Both the position numbers and the translations under genes were made by a program. A stretch of DNA of 46,290 nt from the IMG/VR virus record IMGVR_UViG_3300046838_000270, positions 1 to 46,290 of that record; one strand, written 5' to 3'. Below the pieces are notes generated by a model, which was given only the letters and a program-made list of their open reading frames with translations, was not told where the DNA came from and made no database searches. The DNA comes from a virus. Every line of letters begins with the position of its first letter. The stretch's first letter is position 1. Of the stretch, positions 17,461 to 25,387 are shown piece after piece.

Positions 17461-19779
17461 CTACCCTGGCGGCCCCCCTACAGGCACCGGCGGTCGCGCT
17501 CCAGGGCCTGGAGGCGCGGGCTGATTTCCAACCAGACTAGTCGGCATGGTATTGCCTTGCGACAATGGTGACGGCTGGTTGCCTTGCGCTGCCCTGGCCA
17601 TCTGGTCCATGCCGCCGCCGCCAGGAGTGCCAGGCGCACCGAGCGGACCCAATGGCGCGCCGCCGGTCAGGGCTGGAAGGATGCCGCGCTGGCCGGCCGG
17701 GACGCCGGCTTGGCTCGCCAGCAGGCCGGCGGTCAAGTCGGAGGCGATTTTCTGGACGCCCATTTGCACGCCTTGCTGCACGCCGGCCTCGACCTTCTGG
17801 GCGAGGGCCTGCTGTTCGCCGCCGCCTTGCTGCTGTTGCTGGAGTTTTTCGAGATCGTCGTCGGACGGTACGATTTCGTCGCCATCGAGCCCGATGGTCT
17901 GAGCGACGCTGCGAAGCACCGCGCCACGGCCCTTGATTCCAATGATCCCCATGTCGATCGGATTCGCCGTACTTTGAAGAAACTCAACCTGACGCTGTCG
18001 TTGGGTTTCACGCTGAATAGCGACGCTCACTCCTTGCACCGAAACATTTTCCTCGCCAGTCAAAAGCCCGGTCGTATCACTGAGCAACACCAGCTCGACG
18101 AGCTGCTGCAGTGCAGGCTCGAACAGCTCGCGGTCCAAGTTCGCAGCAACGGTCTGAAGCACTTTGCTCGCGTTGTTCATGAGCATGGCCAAACCGGATG
18201 CGGTGCGTCCTGCGCCGCCACCGGGCTGGCCGCCGATATATTTGGGGATTGCTGAGATGTCGTCCGCTAGATCGACGAAGGCTTTGAACACGGTCAGCAG
18301 GTCTTGCGCGTTGCTGTTGGGTTGAAAAAATTCAACGGGAGGTTTCGAGTTGTTGCCAACCGGGTCGGAGCTCGCGTGAAATCTCTTCCAAGGATACAGC
18401 TCCTCGACATTATCCTCGGGCCGGACGCGATCGTCATTTATGACCACCATCGGTCCGGAGGAAATGGAGAGATTGTTGACCAGCGAGCGCAGCGTTGCGT
18501 TAGCAACGTCTTGTAGATCGGCGATCATGTCGACGAGGCCGTTGCCGACGGGGGTGCCGGGGACTTTCTCGAATGAGGTGATGAAATAGGGGTGGCGGGC
18601 TCGCGGCGAGGGGGAGAGGTTGGCCTTGATGATGTGGCTGCCGATGACGTAGGCGTCGATGTGGTAGTCGCGCAGTTCGTCGGCGATGCCGGGCATGCCG
18701 TAGTCCTGCAGGAGGCGGCCCTGGACGTTGCCGTGGAACTCCATTTGGTTGATGAGGCCGGAGCGGTTCCAGGCGGGGTTCTCGCGGCTTTCCAAGACGG
18801 AGCGTTCGGCGTCGGTGGTGTCCCAGTTGTCGTAGAGGCCGCCGCGGCCGTATTCGTCGAGGACGGCGCGGACCTCGGCCTGGTCGAAGCCGGGCAGGTC
18901 GAGGAGGTCGTTGAGCTCGGCGCGGGTCAGGCGTGATTTCTCGATGACGTTGGCGTTGGCAATGTCCGCCACGCCCGGCGTAAACCAGATATCGAAGGGG
19001 GATATCCGGCTCCACACCATTTTCGGGATCTGGCGCACCAGCGGCTGGCCGTTGTTCCACTTGACCTCGGGGGCGATGCGGACGGTGGGGCCTTTGATAC
19101 AGGCGAACGGGAAGATCGGGAGATCCACGATGAACTCCGCCAGGGCCTCATAAAAATGGCCTTCCCTCAAGATCTCATCGATCCTGTCCTCGGCGACCTG
19201 GGCCTGGTCGGCGGCTTTTTTCTTGGCGGCGTCGGAGGCCGACTCCATGAGGGCGGCGCGGCGCATCTGCACGTCCTGCGGGGAAGGGGCCTGGCCGGTC
19301 GTCTGCATGATCATCTGCTGCTCGTGGGACATGAGCGCATCGATCTTCTGGACGATATCGGGCGGGACGTCGGGATCGGCGGGCGGGCGGATCGACCAGG
19401 GGCGGTCGGAGCCGAGATAGATATCGCGCAGGAGCGAGGAGGCGGCGCGACATTTTTGGGCGGACAGGCGGGCGTAGACTTCCGAGCCGCCGAACTTCTT
19501 CACTTCCTGGAATTTGGTTGGCGAATACTGGCCGTTGAAGGTGCGCAGGGCCTCGAGCAGGCGATTCGACCAGCCGGCGGCGGTATTGCGGTGATTACGG
19601 AAGATTTCGAACTGGCCGCGGATGAATCCGGCGAGTTGCGGCGGGGCGGGTTCTTGTTGTGGCGCAGCCGCCTGAGAGCGAGCAAGTTGTTGCTGCTGGA
19701 GATGCGCCTCCAGCGCGGCCGGAGGAACGACCTGAAGCACGCCTTGCTGGCCGAGTGGGTTGGTTGCCATGGGCGCCAT
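17461..19779 (-). CDS. Phage portal protein (P22/podovirus type)
   Basis: 772 aa, normal for podovirus-type portals. Recognisable portal features are FEIFRNHRNTAAGWSNRLLEALRTFNGQYS near residue 60, the DAAKKKAADQAQVAEDRIDEILREG helix, KMVWSRISPFDIWFTPGVADI, SLVNNLSISSGPMVVINDD, the tryptophan/helix region with FKAFVDLADDISAIPKYIGGQ, and a Gln-rich, Pro/Gly-rich C-terminal tail. It forms the dodecameric DNA gate of the capsid. Divergent from the terminase-like genes across a 37-bp gap. A second in-frame ATG at 19770 is also possible. Confidence 0.9.
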   Translation of the reverse strand: MAPMATNPLGQQGVLQVVPPAALEAHLQQQQLARSQAAAPQQEPAPPQLAGFIRGQFEIFRNHRNTAAGWSNRLLEALRTFNGQYSPTKFQEVKKFGGSEVYARLSAQKCRAASSLLRDIYLGSDRPWSIRPPADPDVPPDIVQKIDALMSHEQQMIMQTTGQAPSPQDVQMRRAALMESASDAAKKKAADQAQVAEDRIDEILREGHFYEALAEFIVDLPIFPFACIKGPTVRIAPEVKWNNGQPLVRQIPKMVWSRISPFDIWFTPGVADIANANVIEKSRLTRAELNDLLDLPGFDQAEVRAVLDEYGRGGLYDNWDTTDAERSVLESRENPAWNRSGLINQMEFHGNVQGRLLQDYGMPGIADELRDYHIDAYVIGSHIIKANLSPSPRARHPYFITSFEKVPGTPVGNGLVDMIADLQDVANATLRSLVNNLSISSGPMVVINDDRVRPEDNVEELYPWKRFHASSDPVGNNSKPPVEFFQPNSNAQDLLTVFKAFVDLADDISAIPKYIGGQPGGGAGRTASGLAMLMNNASKVLQTVAANLDRELFEPALQQLVELVLLSDTTGLLTGEENVSVQGVSVAIQRETQRQRQVEFLQSTANPIDMGIIGIKGRGAVLRSVAQTIGLDGDEIVPSDDDLEKLQQQQQGGGEQQALAQKVEAGVQQGVQMGVQKIASDLTAGLLASQAGVPAGQRGILPALTGGAPLGPLGAPGTPGGGGMDQMARAAQGNQPSPLSQGNTMPTSLVGNQPAPPGPGARPPVPVGGPPG

Positions 19780-19816
19780 GCTACCCTATTGGCGGGAAAT
19801 GTTATAGGGTGCGCGG
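19780..19816. promoter_or_regulatory. Divergent intergenic region with CCCTAT/ATAGGG inverted repeat
   Basis: Only 37 bp separate the starts of the portal operon (minus) and the packaging operon (plus). It contains CCCTAT and ATAGGG arms around TGGCGGGAAATGTT. An inverted repeat in so short a divergent gap could be a shared operator, but no convincing -35/-10 pair fits on either strand, so transcription may start further inside the genes. Confidence 0.35.
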
Positions 19817-20392
19817 ATGTCCGAGCCCACTGAGCCGCCCGACCAAACCCTCGACGAAGTTGCCGTAGCCAAGCTCGCCCGCGAGATGGCGATGGCGATC
19901 CGCAGTTATAGGGTTATTTTCGCGGATTTCGGCATCAGCGAGCAGGACTTCTACGAGATATCCAAGCTGCCGTTCTACAAGCGCGCGTTCGAGCAGTTCA
20001 CGCTGGAATGGAATTCGGCGCTGTTGACCAACGAGCGGATCAAGCTGACAAGCGCGGCTTATCTGGAGCAGGCGCTGCCGCGGCTGGGCGCGCGGATGAT
20101 GAGCGACGAGTCGCTGTCGGCGGCGACCGAGGTTGCCAAGCTGTTTTCGCGCAATGCCGGGCTCGGCGGCGACCCCAAGGAGGCCAAGAGCAACGAAAGA
20201 TTCGTGATTACCATAAACCTGGGCGAGGACGGCGAGGGCAAGCCGGTGGTCGAGAAGTACGACAAGCCGATCGAGAGGATGGGCCCCAAGGACATCGACC
20301 TGATTGCCGCCGAGCCTGCCGCCGAGGTGGTGGTGAAGCGCGGGCCCGGGCGACCGCGGAAAACCCCGAGAGGCGATGATGGTGACGCCTGA
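19817..20392 (+). CDS. Putative terminase small subunit, 191 aa
   Basis: MSEPTEPPDQTLDEVAVAKLAREMAMAIRSYRVIFADFGISEQDFYEISKLPFYKRAFEQF... has an HTH-like N-terminal half (ISEQDFYEISKLPFYKRAFEQF) and a central helix bundle (LTSAAYLEQALPRLGARMMSDESLSAATEVAKLF) as in terminase small subunits. It ends in a basic AT-hook-like tail (RGPGRPRKTPRG). It would recognise the packaging site. The assignment rests on layout and position two short genes before the large subunit. Confidence 0.6.
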   Translation: MSEPTEPPDQTLDEVAVAKLAREMAMAIRSYRVIFADFGISEQDFYEISKLPFYKRAFEQFTLEWNSALLTNERIKLTSAAYLEQALPRLGARMMSDESLSAATEVAKLFSRNAGLGGDPKEAKSNERFVITINLGEDGEGKPVVEKYDKPIERMGPKDIDLIAAEPAAEVVVKRGPGRPRKTPRGDDGDA

Positions 20393-20582
20393 TGAAGCGA
20401 CGAGCGAAGGTGAACCGCTGACCCTGGAAATGCTCGGATTTGGTGTAGCTGCATACCGGCTAATGACGAACGATGGCGCCTCAGATGAGGATCTCGTCCG
20501 CGAGATTTATGTGGCCATGCGTGCCGCTCGCAACCTTCCGCCGATGATAAAGAGGCGAGTGCGTCAGAAGGAGAAAATCTAA
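20376..20582 (+). CDS. Hypothetical protein, 68 aa
   Basis: MMVTPDEATSEGEPLTLEMLGFGVAAYRLMTNDGASDEDLVREIYVAMRAARNLPPMIKRRVRQKEKI is helical with a basic end. It overlaps the small-subunit gene by 17 bp in another frame. Function unknown; a packaging accessory protein is possible. Confidence 0.5.
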   Translation: MMVTPDEATSEGEPLTLEMLGFGVAAYRLMTNDGASDEDLVREIYVAMRAARNLPPMIKRRVRQKEKI

Positions 20583-20583
20583 G

Positions 20584-20811
20584 ATGGCCAAGCTATCGAG
20601 CGGGCAGCGCAAGCGGCTGCCGGCGTCATCGTTCGCACTGCCTGGCAAGGGTGAGGGCAAGGAGGGCAAAGGGAGCGGCAGCTACCCGGTCCCCGACAAA
20701 AATCACGCCAGGCTAGCCTTGGCGATGGTCAGCAAGCACGGCTCGAGCGCGGAGAAAGCCAAGGTGCGCGCCAAGGTGAAGGCCAAGTTTCCCGGCATCG
20801 GCAAGGACTGA
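20584..20811 (+). CDS. Small basic protein, 75 aa
   Basis: The N-terminus resembles the S-x-x-Q-R-K-x-L-P-A-S-x-F-A-LPG pattern of small phage and host proteins, and residues 40-75 (ARLALAMVSKHGSSAEKAKVRAKVKAKFPGIGKD) form a Lys-rich helical tail. Starts 1 bp after the previous stop. Function unknown. Confidence 0.6.
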   Translation: MAKLSSGQRKRLPASSFALPGKGEGKEGKGSGSYPVPDKNHARLALAMVSKHGSSAEKAKVRAKVKAKFPGIGKD

Positions 20812-20813
20812 GC

Positions 20814-20942
20814 ATGGCAAGCAAAACCGCATTGGCGATCGTGAAAAGATGGTGGTCCGGAATCACCCGCGAGGACGTCATGGCGGCGGCCGGGATACTC
20901 CGGAAAGTACAACGACAGGGAGCGAGCATTGGCGCCACGTGA
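20814..20942 (+). CDS. Small hypothetical protein, 42 aa
   Basis: ATG 20814 gives MASKTALAIVKRWWSGITREDVMAAAGILRKVQRQ..., a helical, basic peptide that ends at TGA 20942. It fills the gap between two recognised genes and overlaps the next one by 14 bp. Too short to assign; coding is supported only by spacing and codon use. Confidence 0.4.
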   Translation: MASKTALAIVKRWWSGITREDVMAAAGILRKVQRQGASIGAT

Positions 20943-21111
20943 CAAGCGGCTGGAGCAGCAGCAACCGGCCGGCGACAGTCCTGCCAAGGCGTGGCAACGC
21001 AAGCATGGCAAGGCCAAGAGCTACACGGGCAAGTTCAAGCCCGGCAAGGACCTGCCGAAGGGCACCGTCAAGCAGCGTCGGGCCAAGCCTGGCATGACGA
21101 GCCCGCAGTAG
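20929..21111 (+). CDS. Small Lys-rich protein, 60 aa
   Basis: A TTG start at 20929 gives MAPRDKRLEQQQPAGDSPAKAWQRKHGKAKSYTGKFKPGKDLP..., a strongly basic protein. It is immediately followed by ATG 21112 of the terminase fragment (TAGATG). Position just before the terminase is conserved-looking, but the function is unknown. Confidence 0.5.
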   Translation: MAPRDKRLEQQQPAGDSPAKAWQRKHGKAKSYTGKFKPGKDLPKGTVKQRRAKPGMTSPQ

Positions 21112-21198
21112 ATGTCCCTGACCTACACGGCGCCGCCGACGCTGTCGCGCTTCATGAAGTCGAACAGCTTCGGGCGCATGGCGGCTGGTCGTGATTAA
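21112..21198 (+). pseudogene. Truncated 5' copy of the terminase large gene
   Basis: 28 codons (MSLTYTAPPTLSRFMKSNSFGRMAAG-RD) that align with the start of the intact gene at 21854 (MAIEYTAPLTLGRFMRSSAFGRVAAG-PVGSGKTT). The copy breaks off exactly where the Walker A motif would begin, and the inserted endonuclease gene follows. The two DNA copies differ at many positions, so this is not a recent duplication. It reads as the original 5' end of the gene, displaced by the insertion. Confidence 0.85.
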
Positions 21199-21764
21199 AC
21201 GGACTCGAACGCCTTCAGGTAGTTGATTGCGCGCTGGAGGAGAGCGATGTCGTGCTTGAAAAACCCAAGGCCAGGGTTGCAGGCATTGCATAAAAGCCGG
21301 CGTACCTTTCCGGTCTTGGCACAATGATCGATAGGCCAACGGCCCACCCCTCCAGGCCTGTCTGCTTCACATATGGCACATCGACCGCCCTGAGCTGCAA
21401 CCATCGCATCATATTCGGCTATGGTTAGCCCATATTTGCGCTTGTATACCGAGTTTCTAGTAGCTGCTTTACGTTTTTCTGGATTGGCTGCATACCGTTC
21501 GGCGTACTTTCCATTGGCGTAATCACGATTATCGGCATGCCATTTTTTACAAGATGCACGACTACGAGCTTTCCGCTCTTCTTTAGTCAATCTTACTAAT
21601 GGATGAAGTAACCGAAACGCATGCCGTTCAGCAGACAACTTGACGCTTTTTCTTCTATCGTGCTCCTTAGCAAGCTTAGGATTATTGGCACGCCACTGCC
21701 GGGCTCTCTCCCGTTCACGGGCTTTCCGTTCGTCGGAAAAATCAGCATACTTGAGCTTAGCCAT
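21195..21764 (-). CDS. Endonuclease VII/HNH-type homing endonuclease inserted in terminase
   Basis: 189 aa, opposite in direction to the packaging genes. Start ATG 21764 behind AAGGAA. A long basic helical N-terminal half (RKARERERARQWRANNPKLAKEHDRRK ... KRKAATRNSVYKRKYGL) leads to the zinc/nuclease part: CAICEADRPG, WPIDHCAKTGKVRRLLCNACN, the CxxC...DH...CNxCN pattern of recombination endonuclease VII. Its last codons overlap the stop of the truncated terminase start. It is a free-standing mobile gene at the Walker A site. Confidence 0.85.
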   Translation of the reverse strand: MAKLKYADFSDERKARERERARQWRANNPKLAKEHDRRKSVKLSAERHAFRLLHPLVRLTKEERKARSRASCKKWHADNRDYANGKYAERYAANPEKRKAATRNSVYKRKYGLTIAEYDAMVAAQGGRCAICEADRPGGVGRWPIDHCAKTGKVRRLLCNACNPGLGFFKHDIALLQRAINYLKAFESV

Positions 21765-21853
21765 GATCGAGGTTCCTTCTCGGTTCCGGTCAGGACCGGG
21801 CGGCGCGGACAACGCCGTTCGGTCCGCACAATTGTTAGCAGAAGCAACAAGCA
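21765..21853. other. 89-bp gap between inserted endonuclease and intact terminase start
   Basis: Holds the leader of the endonuclease (minus) and the leader of the terminase (plus). A GGTCAGGACCGGGC/GTTCGGTCC-type inverted element lies near 21790-21825. No clear ribosome site precedes ATG 21854 (AGCAACAAGCA), unlike the strong sites elsewhere, which suggests that the junction was made by recombination rather than by selection for translation. Confidence 0.4.
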
Positions 21854-23317
21854 ATGGCCATTGAATACACCGCACCGTTAACATTGGGGCGCTTTATGCG
21901 ATCGAGCGCTTTCGGCCGGGTGGCGGCCGGGCCGGTCGGATCTGGAAAGACCACCGCTTGCATTATGGAGATCCTACGCCGCAGCATGGGGCAAGCCAAA
22001 GCCCCGGACGGCATCCGGTATACCCGGTGGGCTATTGTCAGGCAGACCTTGAAGCAGCTGAGGGACACTGTCCTCAAGGACATGCAGACGATCTTCCAGG
22101 GCCTTGACCGGTCCGAATGGCGCGTCTCGGAGAACACGTACTACCTGCACTTCGCGGACGTGAACTCCGAGATCGTGCTGATCCCGCTGGAAGACGCCAC
22201 CGACCAGGCACGGCTCTTGAGCATGCAGTTGACCGGCGCATTTCTCAGCGAGCTCATCGAGATGGACTACAACATTCTGGCGCCGGTATCCGGCCGCATC
22301 GGACGCTACCCTAACGGCAACAGAGGCGTACCGAGTTGGCTTGGGGTGATTGCGGACACCAATATGCCGGTCGAGGGGAGTGATTGGCAGAAGTTCATGA
22401 GTGACCCGCCGCCGCAATGGCAGGTGTTCCGGCAACCTTCGGGGATGAGCCCGAAAGCCGAGAACCTCAATTGGCTGCTGCAGACCGAAGCGACCATCGA
22501 GCTGCCGATCAATCATCCTGACCGGCTGGCGCAGGGACGCCGCTATTACGAACGTTTCCTGGAGATGTATGGCTCGGAAGACCACCCCTGGGTGAAGCGT
22601 TATGTTCTTGCGGAATACGGCGAGGACCCATCGGGGGAAGCGGTGTTCCGGGCGGCGTTCAAGCGGAGCTTCCATGTCGTTGAAGACACGCAGGTCATAC
22701 CCGGGTATCCGCTGATTGTCGGCCAGGATTTTGGCAGGGACCCTTTTTCCGTCATTTGCCAGGTCGATCACATGGGGCGGCTGCTCGTCCACGAGGAAGT
22801 ATCGGCCAGCAACATCGGGCTTGAAAAGCATGTGGAGGAACGGCTGCGGCCGAGGCTGTTCAGCAACAAGTTTATGGGTTGCAAGGTCATCCTGGTGGGC
22901 GACCCGTCCGGCATGGCCAAGGGCACGATCGCGGAGGAGTCTTGCTTCGACGCGCTCAAGCGCATGGGCTTGCCGGCGTTTCCAGCCCCCACGAACGACA
23001 TCGACGCGCGCCTGCGCGCGGTCGAGTCATTGCTTGGCAAGCAGGTCAACGGCGGTCCAGCCCTGTGCATAAGCGCCCGCGGCTGTCCGTTCCTGGTGCG
23101 GGCGATGGCGGGCGGCTATCGCTATGCGCGCCACAGGATGGGGGCCCTGAGAACGGTCCCGGAAAAATTCGACAAGGAAGGTTTTTCCCATTGCGCGGAC
23201 GCATTGCAATATGCCTGTTTGGTGGTTCACGGCGGACTGGTGCACGAGTTTGCCAGGAGGCTGACGGCACGCAAGCGGCCAGTCGAGCGGCACGTATCGG
23301 CGGCGGGATGGACCTGA
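21854..23317 (+). CDS. Terminase large subunit (ATPase/nuclease)
   Basis: 487 aa. Walker A GPVGSGKTT at residues 31-39; the region LTGAFLSELIEMDYN near residue 120 is the probable Walker B/acidic site; the nuclease half includes VGQDFGRDPFSV (first acidic residue, near 290), VGDPSG and CADALQYACLV (final Asp). It cuts concatemeric DNA and drives it through the portal. The N-terminal 28 residues are duplicated upstream (21112-21198) and separated by the endonuclease gene. Confidence 0.9.
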   Translation: MAIEYTAPLTLGRFMRSSAFGRVAAGPVGSGKTTACIMEILRRSMGQAKAPDGIRYTRWAIVRQTLKQLRDTVLKDMQTIFQGLDRSEWRVSENTYYLHFADVNSEIVLIPLEDATDQARLLSMQLTGAFLSELIEMDYNILAPVSGRIGRYPNGNRGVPSWLGVIADTNMPVEGSDWQKFMSDPPPQWQVFRQPSGMSPKAENLNWLLQTEATIELPINHPDRLAQGRRYYERFLEMYGSEDHPWVKRYVLAEYGEDPSGEAVFRAAFKRSFHVVEDTQVIPGYPLIVGQDFGRDPFSVICQVDHMGRLLVHEEVSASNIGLEKHVEERLRPRLFSNKFMGCKVILVGDPSGMAKGTIAEESCFDALKRMGLPAFPAPTNDIDARLRAVESLLGKQVNGGPALCISARGCPFLVRAMAGGYRYARHRMGALRTVPEKFDKEGFSHCADALQYACLVVHGGLVHEFARRLTARKRPVERHVSAAGWT

Positions 23318-23320
23318 GCC

Positions 23321-24139
23321 ATGAGCGATGCACAGCAAGGCGACGACCTGGTCCCAAACTTTCCGCTGTCCTGGCTGGAGCGGCTCGATTCCGAGAAGGT
23401 GCGGCTGGAGAACCGCAACGCCGATGTCTGGGTGCCAATCCTCGAGCGGGCCAAGGGGGTGGTCGATCATGACGGGATCGAGCGGGTCACGGCGCAGTCG
23501 CTGCTCGACATCCTCAAGGTGCCGATGGGCAAGCGCAAGAACGAGCACTACCAGCGGCTGACCAAGATCATGATCGAGCTCGGGTGGTCGTCGCACCGCA
23601 TCCACGGCATAACGGCGGGCGGCTACCGCGAGCAGGTGCATGGCTTCTGCCGCGATGCCCGCCACAAGAAGCCGCCGACCGCCGACGAGAAAAGACGGGC
23701 CGAGCTGGGGGTGCGGCAGGTGCGGCGGCCGAAGATCGGCTGGCCGGCATTCAAGCGGCAAGTCGTGGAATTGGTTCGCTCCGGGAAGCATCCGGCCGAG
23801 CTTGCGGATCAATTCGGGATACCTAAACAAACGATCCGCAATTGGGTCGGCCGGCATAACGAGCTCAACCCCGAGGCGCCGGTGGTCATGCCGCAGCACA
23901 AGCGGGGCCTGCCGCCTCGTAATCCCAATCCGCTCGACACCCCGGTCACCCCGGTCACCATGGCGCCAGCCGAGGAGCCGAGGCCGCCACCGCCACCCGA
24001 GCCAGCCGCGAAGCCTTTGGCGGGCAGCACGACGAACGTGCTTCAAACTGTAGGGGCGACTGTAAGCGTCCGTCCGCCAAGTCCTGCCGCGCCGTTCGAG
24101 CTGCCGGACATCCCGGCATTCCTGCGCCGCGAGAAGTAA
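23321..24139 (+). CDS. HTH protein with DUF3631-like N-terminus, 272 aa
   Basis: Residues 10-115 (ILERAKGVVDHDGIERVTAQSLLDILKVPMGKRKNEHYQRLTKIMIELGW ... TAGGYREQVHGFC) resemble the winged domain at the end of phage primase/VirE-type proteins that selects when to act. Residues 140-180 (FKRQVVELVRSGKHPAELADQFGIPKQTIRNWV) are a transposase-type HTH. The C-terminal 90 residues are Pro-rich and disordered. Possibly a DNA-binding packaging or replication accessory protein. It converges with the minus-strand gene 2 bp away, leaving no room for a terminator. Confidence 0.55.
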   Translation: MSDAQQGDDLVPNFPLSWLERLDSEKVRLENRNADVWVPILERAKGVVDHDGIERVTAQSLLDILKVPMGKRKNEHYQRLTKIMIELGWSSHRIHGITAGGYREQVHGFCRDARHKKPPTADEKRRAELGVRQVRRPKIGWPAFKRQVVELVRSGKHPAELADQFGIPKQTIRNWVGRHNELNPEAPVVMPQHKRGLPPRNPNPLDTPVTPVTMAPAEEPRPPPPPEPAAKPLAGSTTNVLQTVGATVSVRPPSPAAPFELPDIPAFLRREK

Positions 24140-24141
24140 GT

Positions 24142-24387
24142 CTAGCGCGACCTTTCCTCTCGCAGTCGATGGGCGATGGCGCGTTTCACGTTTCCAATTG
24201 CCGTTTCCATCCCAAGTTTCAGCGCCATCGCCGGTGTGTAGATCGCACCTATTCCTTTTTCCATCTGCTCGATTTGCTCCGCAGTAGGAACAGCGCAAGC
24301 ATAAAGATTATTGAGCGCCGCCCGCAGCCGCTCGATTTCGGCCAGTGCGGCTTCCAAAGCCTCAAGTGTCATTTGTTCCCTACTCAT
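24142..24387 (-). CDS. Small helical protein, 81 aa
   Basis: MSREQMTLEALEAALAEIERLRAALNNLYACAVPTAEQIEQMEKGIGAIYTPAMALKLGMETAIGNVKRAIAHR has an N-terminal coiled coil and amphipathic helices. The ATG overlaps the stop of the upstream 57-aa gene (ATGA). Function unknown. Confidence 0.55.
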   Translation of the reverse strand: MSREQMTLEALEAALAEIERLRAALNNLYACAVPTAEQIEQMEKGIGAIYTPAMALKLGMETAIGNVKRAIAHRLREERSR

Positions 24388-24557
24388 TGCCGAACCGAGG
24401 CAGTTGCTTCTTTCAGGGTGACAACAAATTTTTCTATGAGAGTTTTCAGACTGTTTTTGTCAATTCCATCTTCATAGAGTATTCTAGCCACCGCTATCCT
24501 AACAATGGTAAACTCCCCCTCTGTCAGATTCAATTGGATGATCTTAGACAACATCAT
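24384..24557 (-). CDS. Small hypothetical protein, 57 aa
   Basis: MMLSKIIQLNLTEGEFTIVRIAVARILYEDGIDKNSLKTLIEKFVVTLKEATASVRQ, read from 24557 to TGA 24384, is a helical, moderately charged protein. The base composition is AT-rich relative to neighbours (24420-24530), hinting at a foreign origin. The start at ATGATG 24557/24554 is uncertain by one codon. Function unknown. Confidence 0.6.
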   Translation of the reverse strand: MMLSKIIQLNLTEGEFTIVRIAVARILYEDGIDKNSLKTLIEKFVVTLKEATASVRQ

Positions 24558-24652
24558 ACTGCTCCCGCGCCTTCGGTCCGAACCGTTCCCGATAGCTCAT
24601 GGGGATTTCTGCTCTAAGGCGGCATCTGCAATCATGTGGACCTTCGCAAAAT
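24558..24652 (-). other. Cys-rich open reading frame without an identifiable start
   Basis: A minus-strand frame ending at TAA near 24543 reads PECVWGEFCEGPHDCRCRL and then RAEIPMSYRERFGPKAREQ, which looks like a real zinc-type protein segment. The only ATG in the frame (about 24599) would give 18 residues, and the upstream stop leaves no ATG, GTG or TTG. It may be a gene broken by a frameshift, or an unusual start. Coding status is uncertain. Confidence 0.3.
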
Positions 24653-24886
24653 TCACCCCAAACGCACTCTGGCGCACGGCGCCCAGCACCGATCGACGAT
24701 CTTTCCGGCCGGATCGAGCAGCCTCACTTCGCCCTGTCGCAAGTCGCGCTTGATCTTATCGAAGACGGGCCGGACTGACGCTTCGTCCGGCCCTGTGGCT
24801 CGAACCTTGCGGGTATCAGAATAGCGCCCGCCGTGCCGATCGACGATCCATGGATTGGCGATGAATTCGAGGGTGATTTTGGTCAT
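24653..24886 (-). CDS. Hypothetical protein, 77 aa
   Basis: Start ATG 24886 (MTKITLEFIANPWIVDRHGGRYSDTRK), one base after the stop of the upstream gene; a TTG three codons earlier is possible. Mixed alpha/beta, ends DRCWAPCARVRLG. No recognised domain. Confidence 0.55.
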   Translation of the reverse strand: MTKITLEFIANPWIVDRHGGRYSDTRKVRATGPDEASVRPVFDKIKRDLRQGEVRLLDPAGKIVDRCWAPCARVRLG

Positions 24887-24887
24887 T

Positions 24888-25103
24888 TCAACCAAACAGT
24901 TTTACGATTGTGGCGCCGAGCGCGACGCCGGCCGCCAACAGCGCGGCGCCTGCGGCCATGCCGGCAAATGCAACTTGCCACGGCGCATGGCGCATTTCCT
25001 GGTGCCGGCGATCCGATTCGGCAAAGTTGCAGTGGATCTCCGTCAGCATCTTGTCGATGCGAACGAGTTGCTCGTGCGCGTCAATCGGATCGATGTCTGC
25101 CAT
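24888..25103 (-). CDS. Small membrane protein, 71 aa
   Basis: Start ATG 25103 (MADIDPIDAHEQLVRIDKMLTEIHCNFAES) after GAGGACCAA. A helical N-terminal half is followed by APWQVAFAGMAAGAALLAAGVALGATIV, a C-terminal membrane segment. It is similar in layout and in parts of sequence to the gene at 25617 (HEQLVRIDKML / REQIARIDQML; APWQ / APWV), so the two are probably paralogues. Function unknown. Confidence 0.65.
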   Translation of the reverse strand: MADIDPIDAHEQLVRIDKMLTEIHCNFAESDRRHQEMRHAPWQVAFAGMAAGAALLAAGVALGATIVKLFG

Positions 25104-25120
25104 TTGGTCCTCTTGGCACT

Positions 25121-25321
25121 TCAAGCAAACATCTTGAACAGGATTGCGCTTGTCATCGCCATGTTGGTGCCGACCATCCATTTCAAGACCGTCAGATCGG
25201 TTTCGATCTTGCCGGCCCGGTTTTCATGGCCGGCGGCCTCTTCGGCAGCGGCGCGCGCGATCTCGTCCGGCACGTCGCCGGCCCGCAATGCAGCGTAGAG
25301 TTCTGCCATCATGACGGTCAT
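25121..25321 (-). CDS. Small coiled-coil membrane protein (DUF1640-like), 66 aa
   Basis: MTVMMAELYAALRAGDVPDEIARAAAEEAAGHENRAGKIETDLTVLKWMVGTNMAMTSAILFKMFA matches the ELY-AL-..A...A..AA..-L-VLKWM-G pattern of DUF1640-type small proteins that end in a single membrane helix. The start is taken at ATG 25321; an ATG at 25312 is also possible. The role in phages is not known. Confidence 0.65.
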   Translation of the reverse strand: MTVMMAELYAALRAGDVPDEIARAAAEEAAGHENRAGKIETDLTVLKWMVGTNMAMTSAILFKMFA

Positions 25322-25387
25322 TCGAGGTCGTGCTCCTTGGCGTTTCGTGCCGCGCACCCCGAAGGATGCGCGGAGGCGAAGCGTCAA

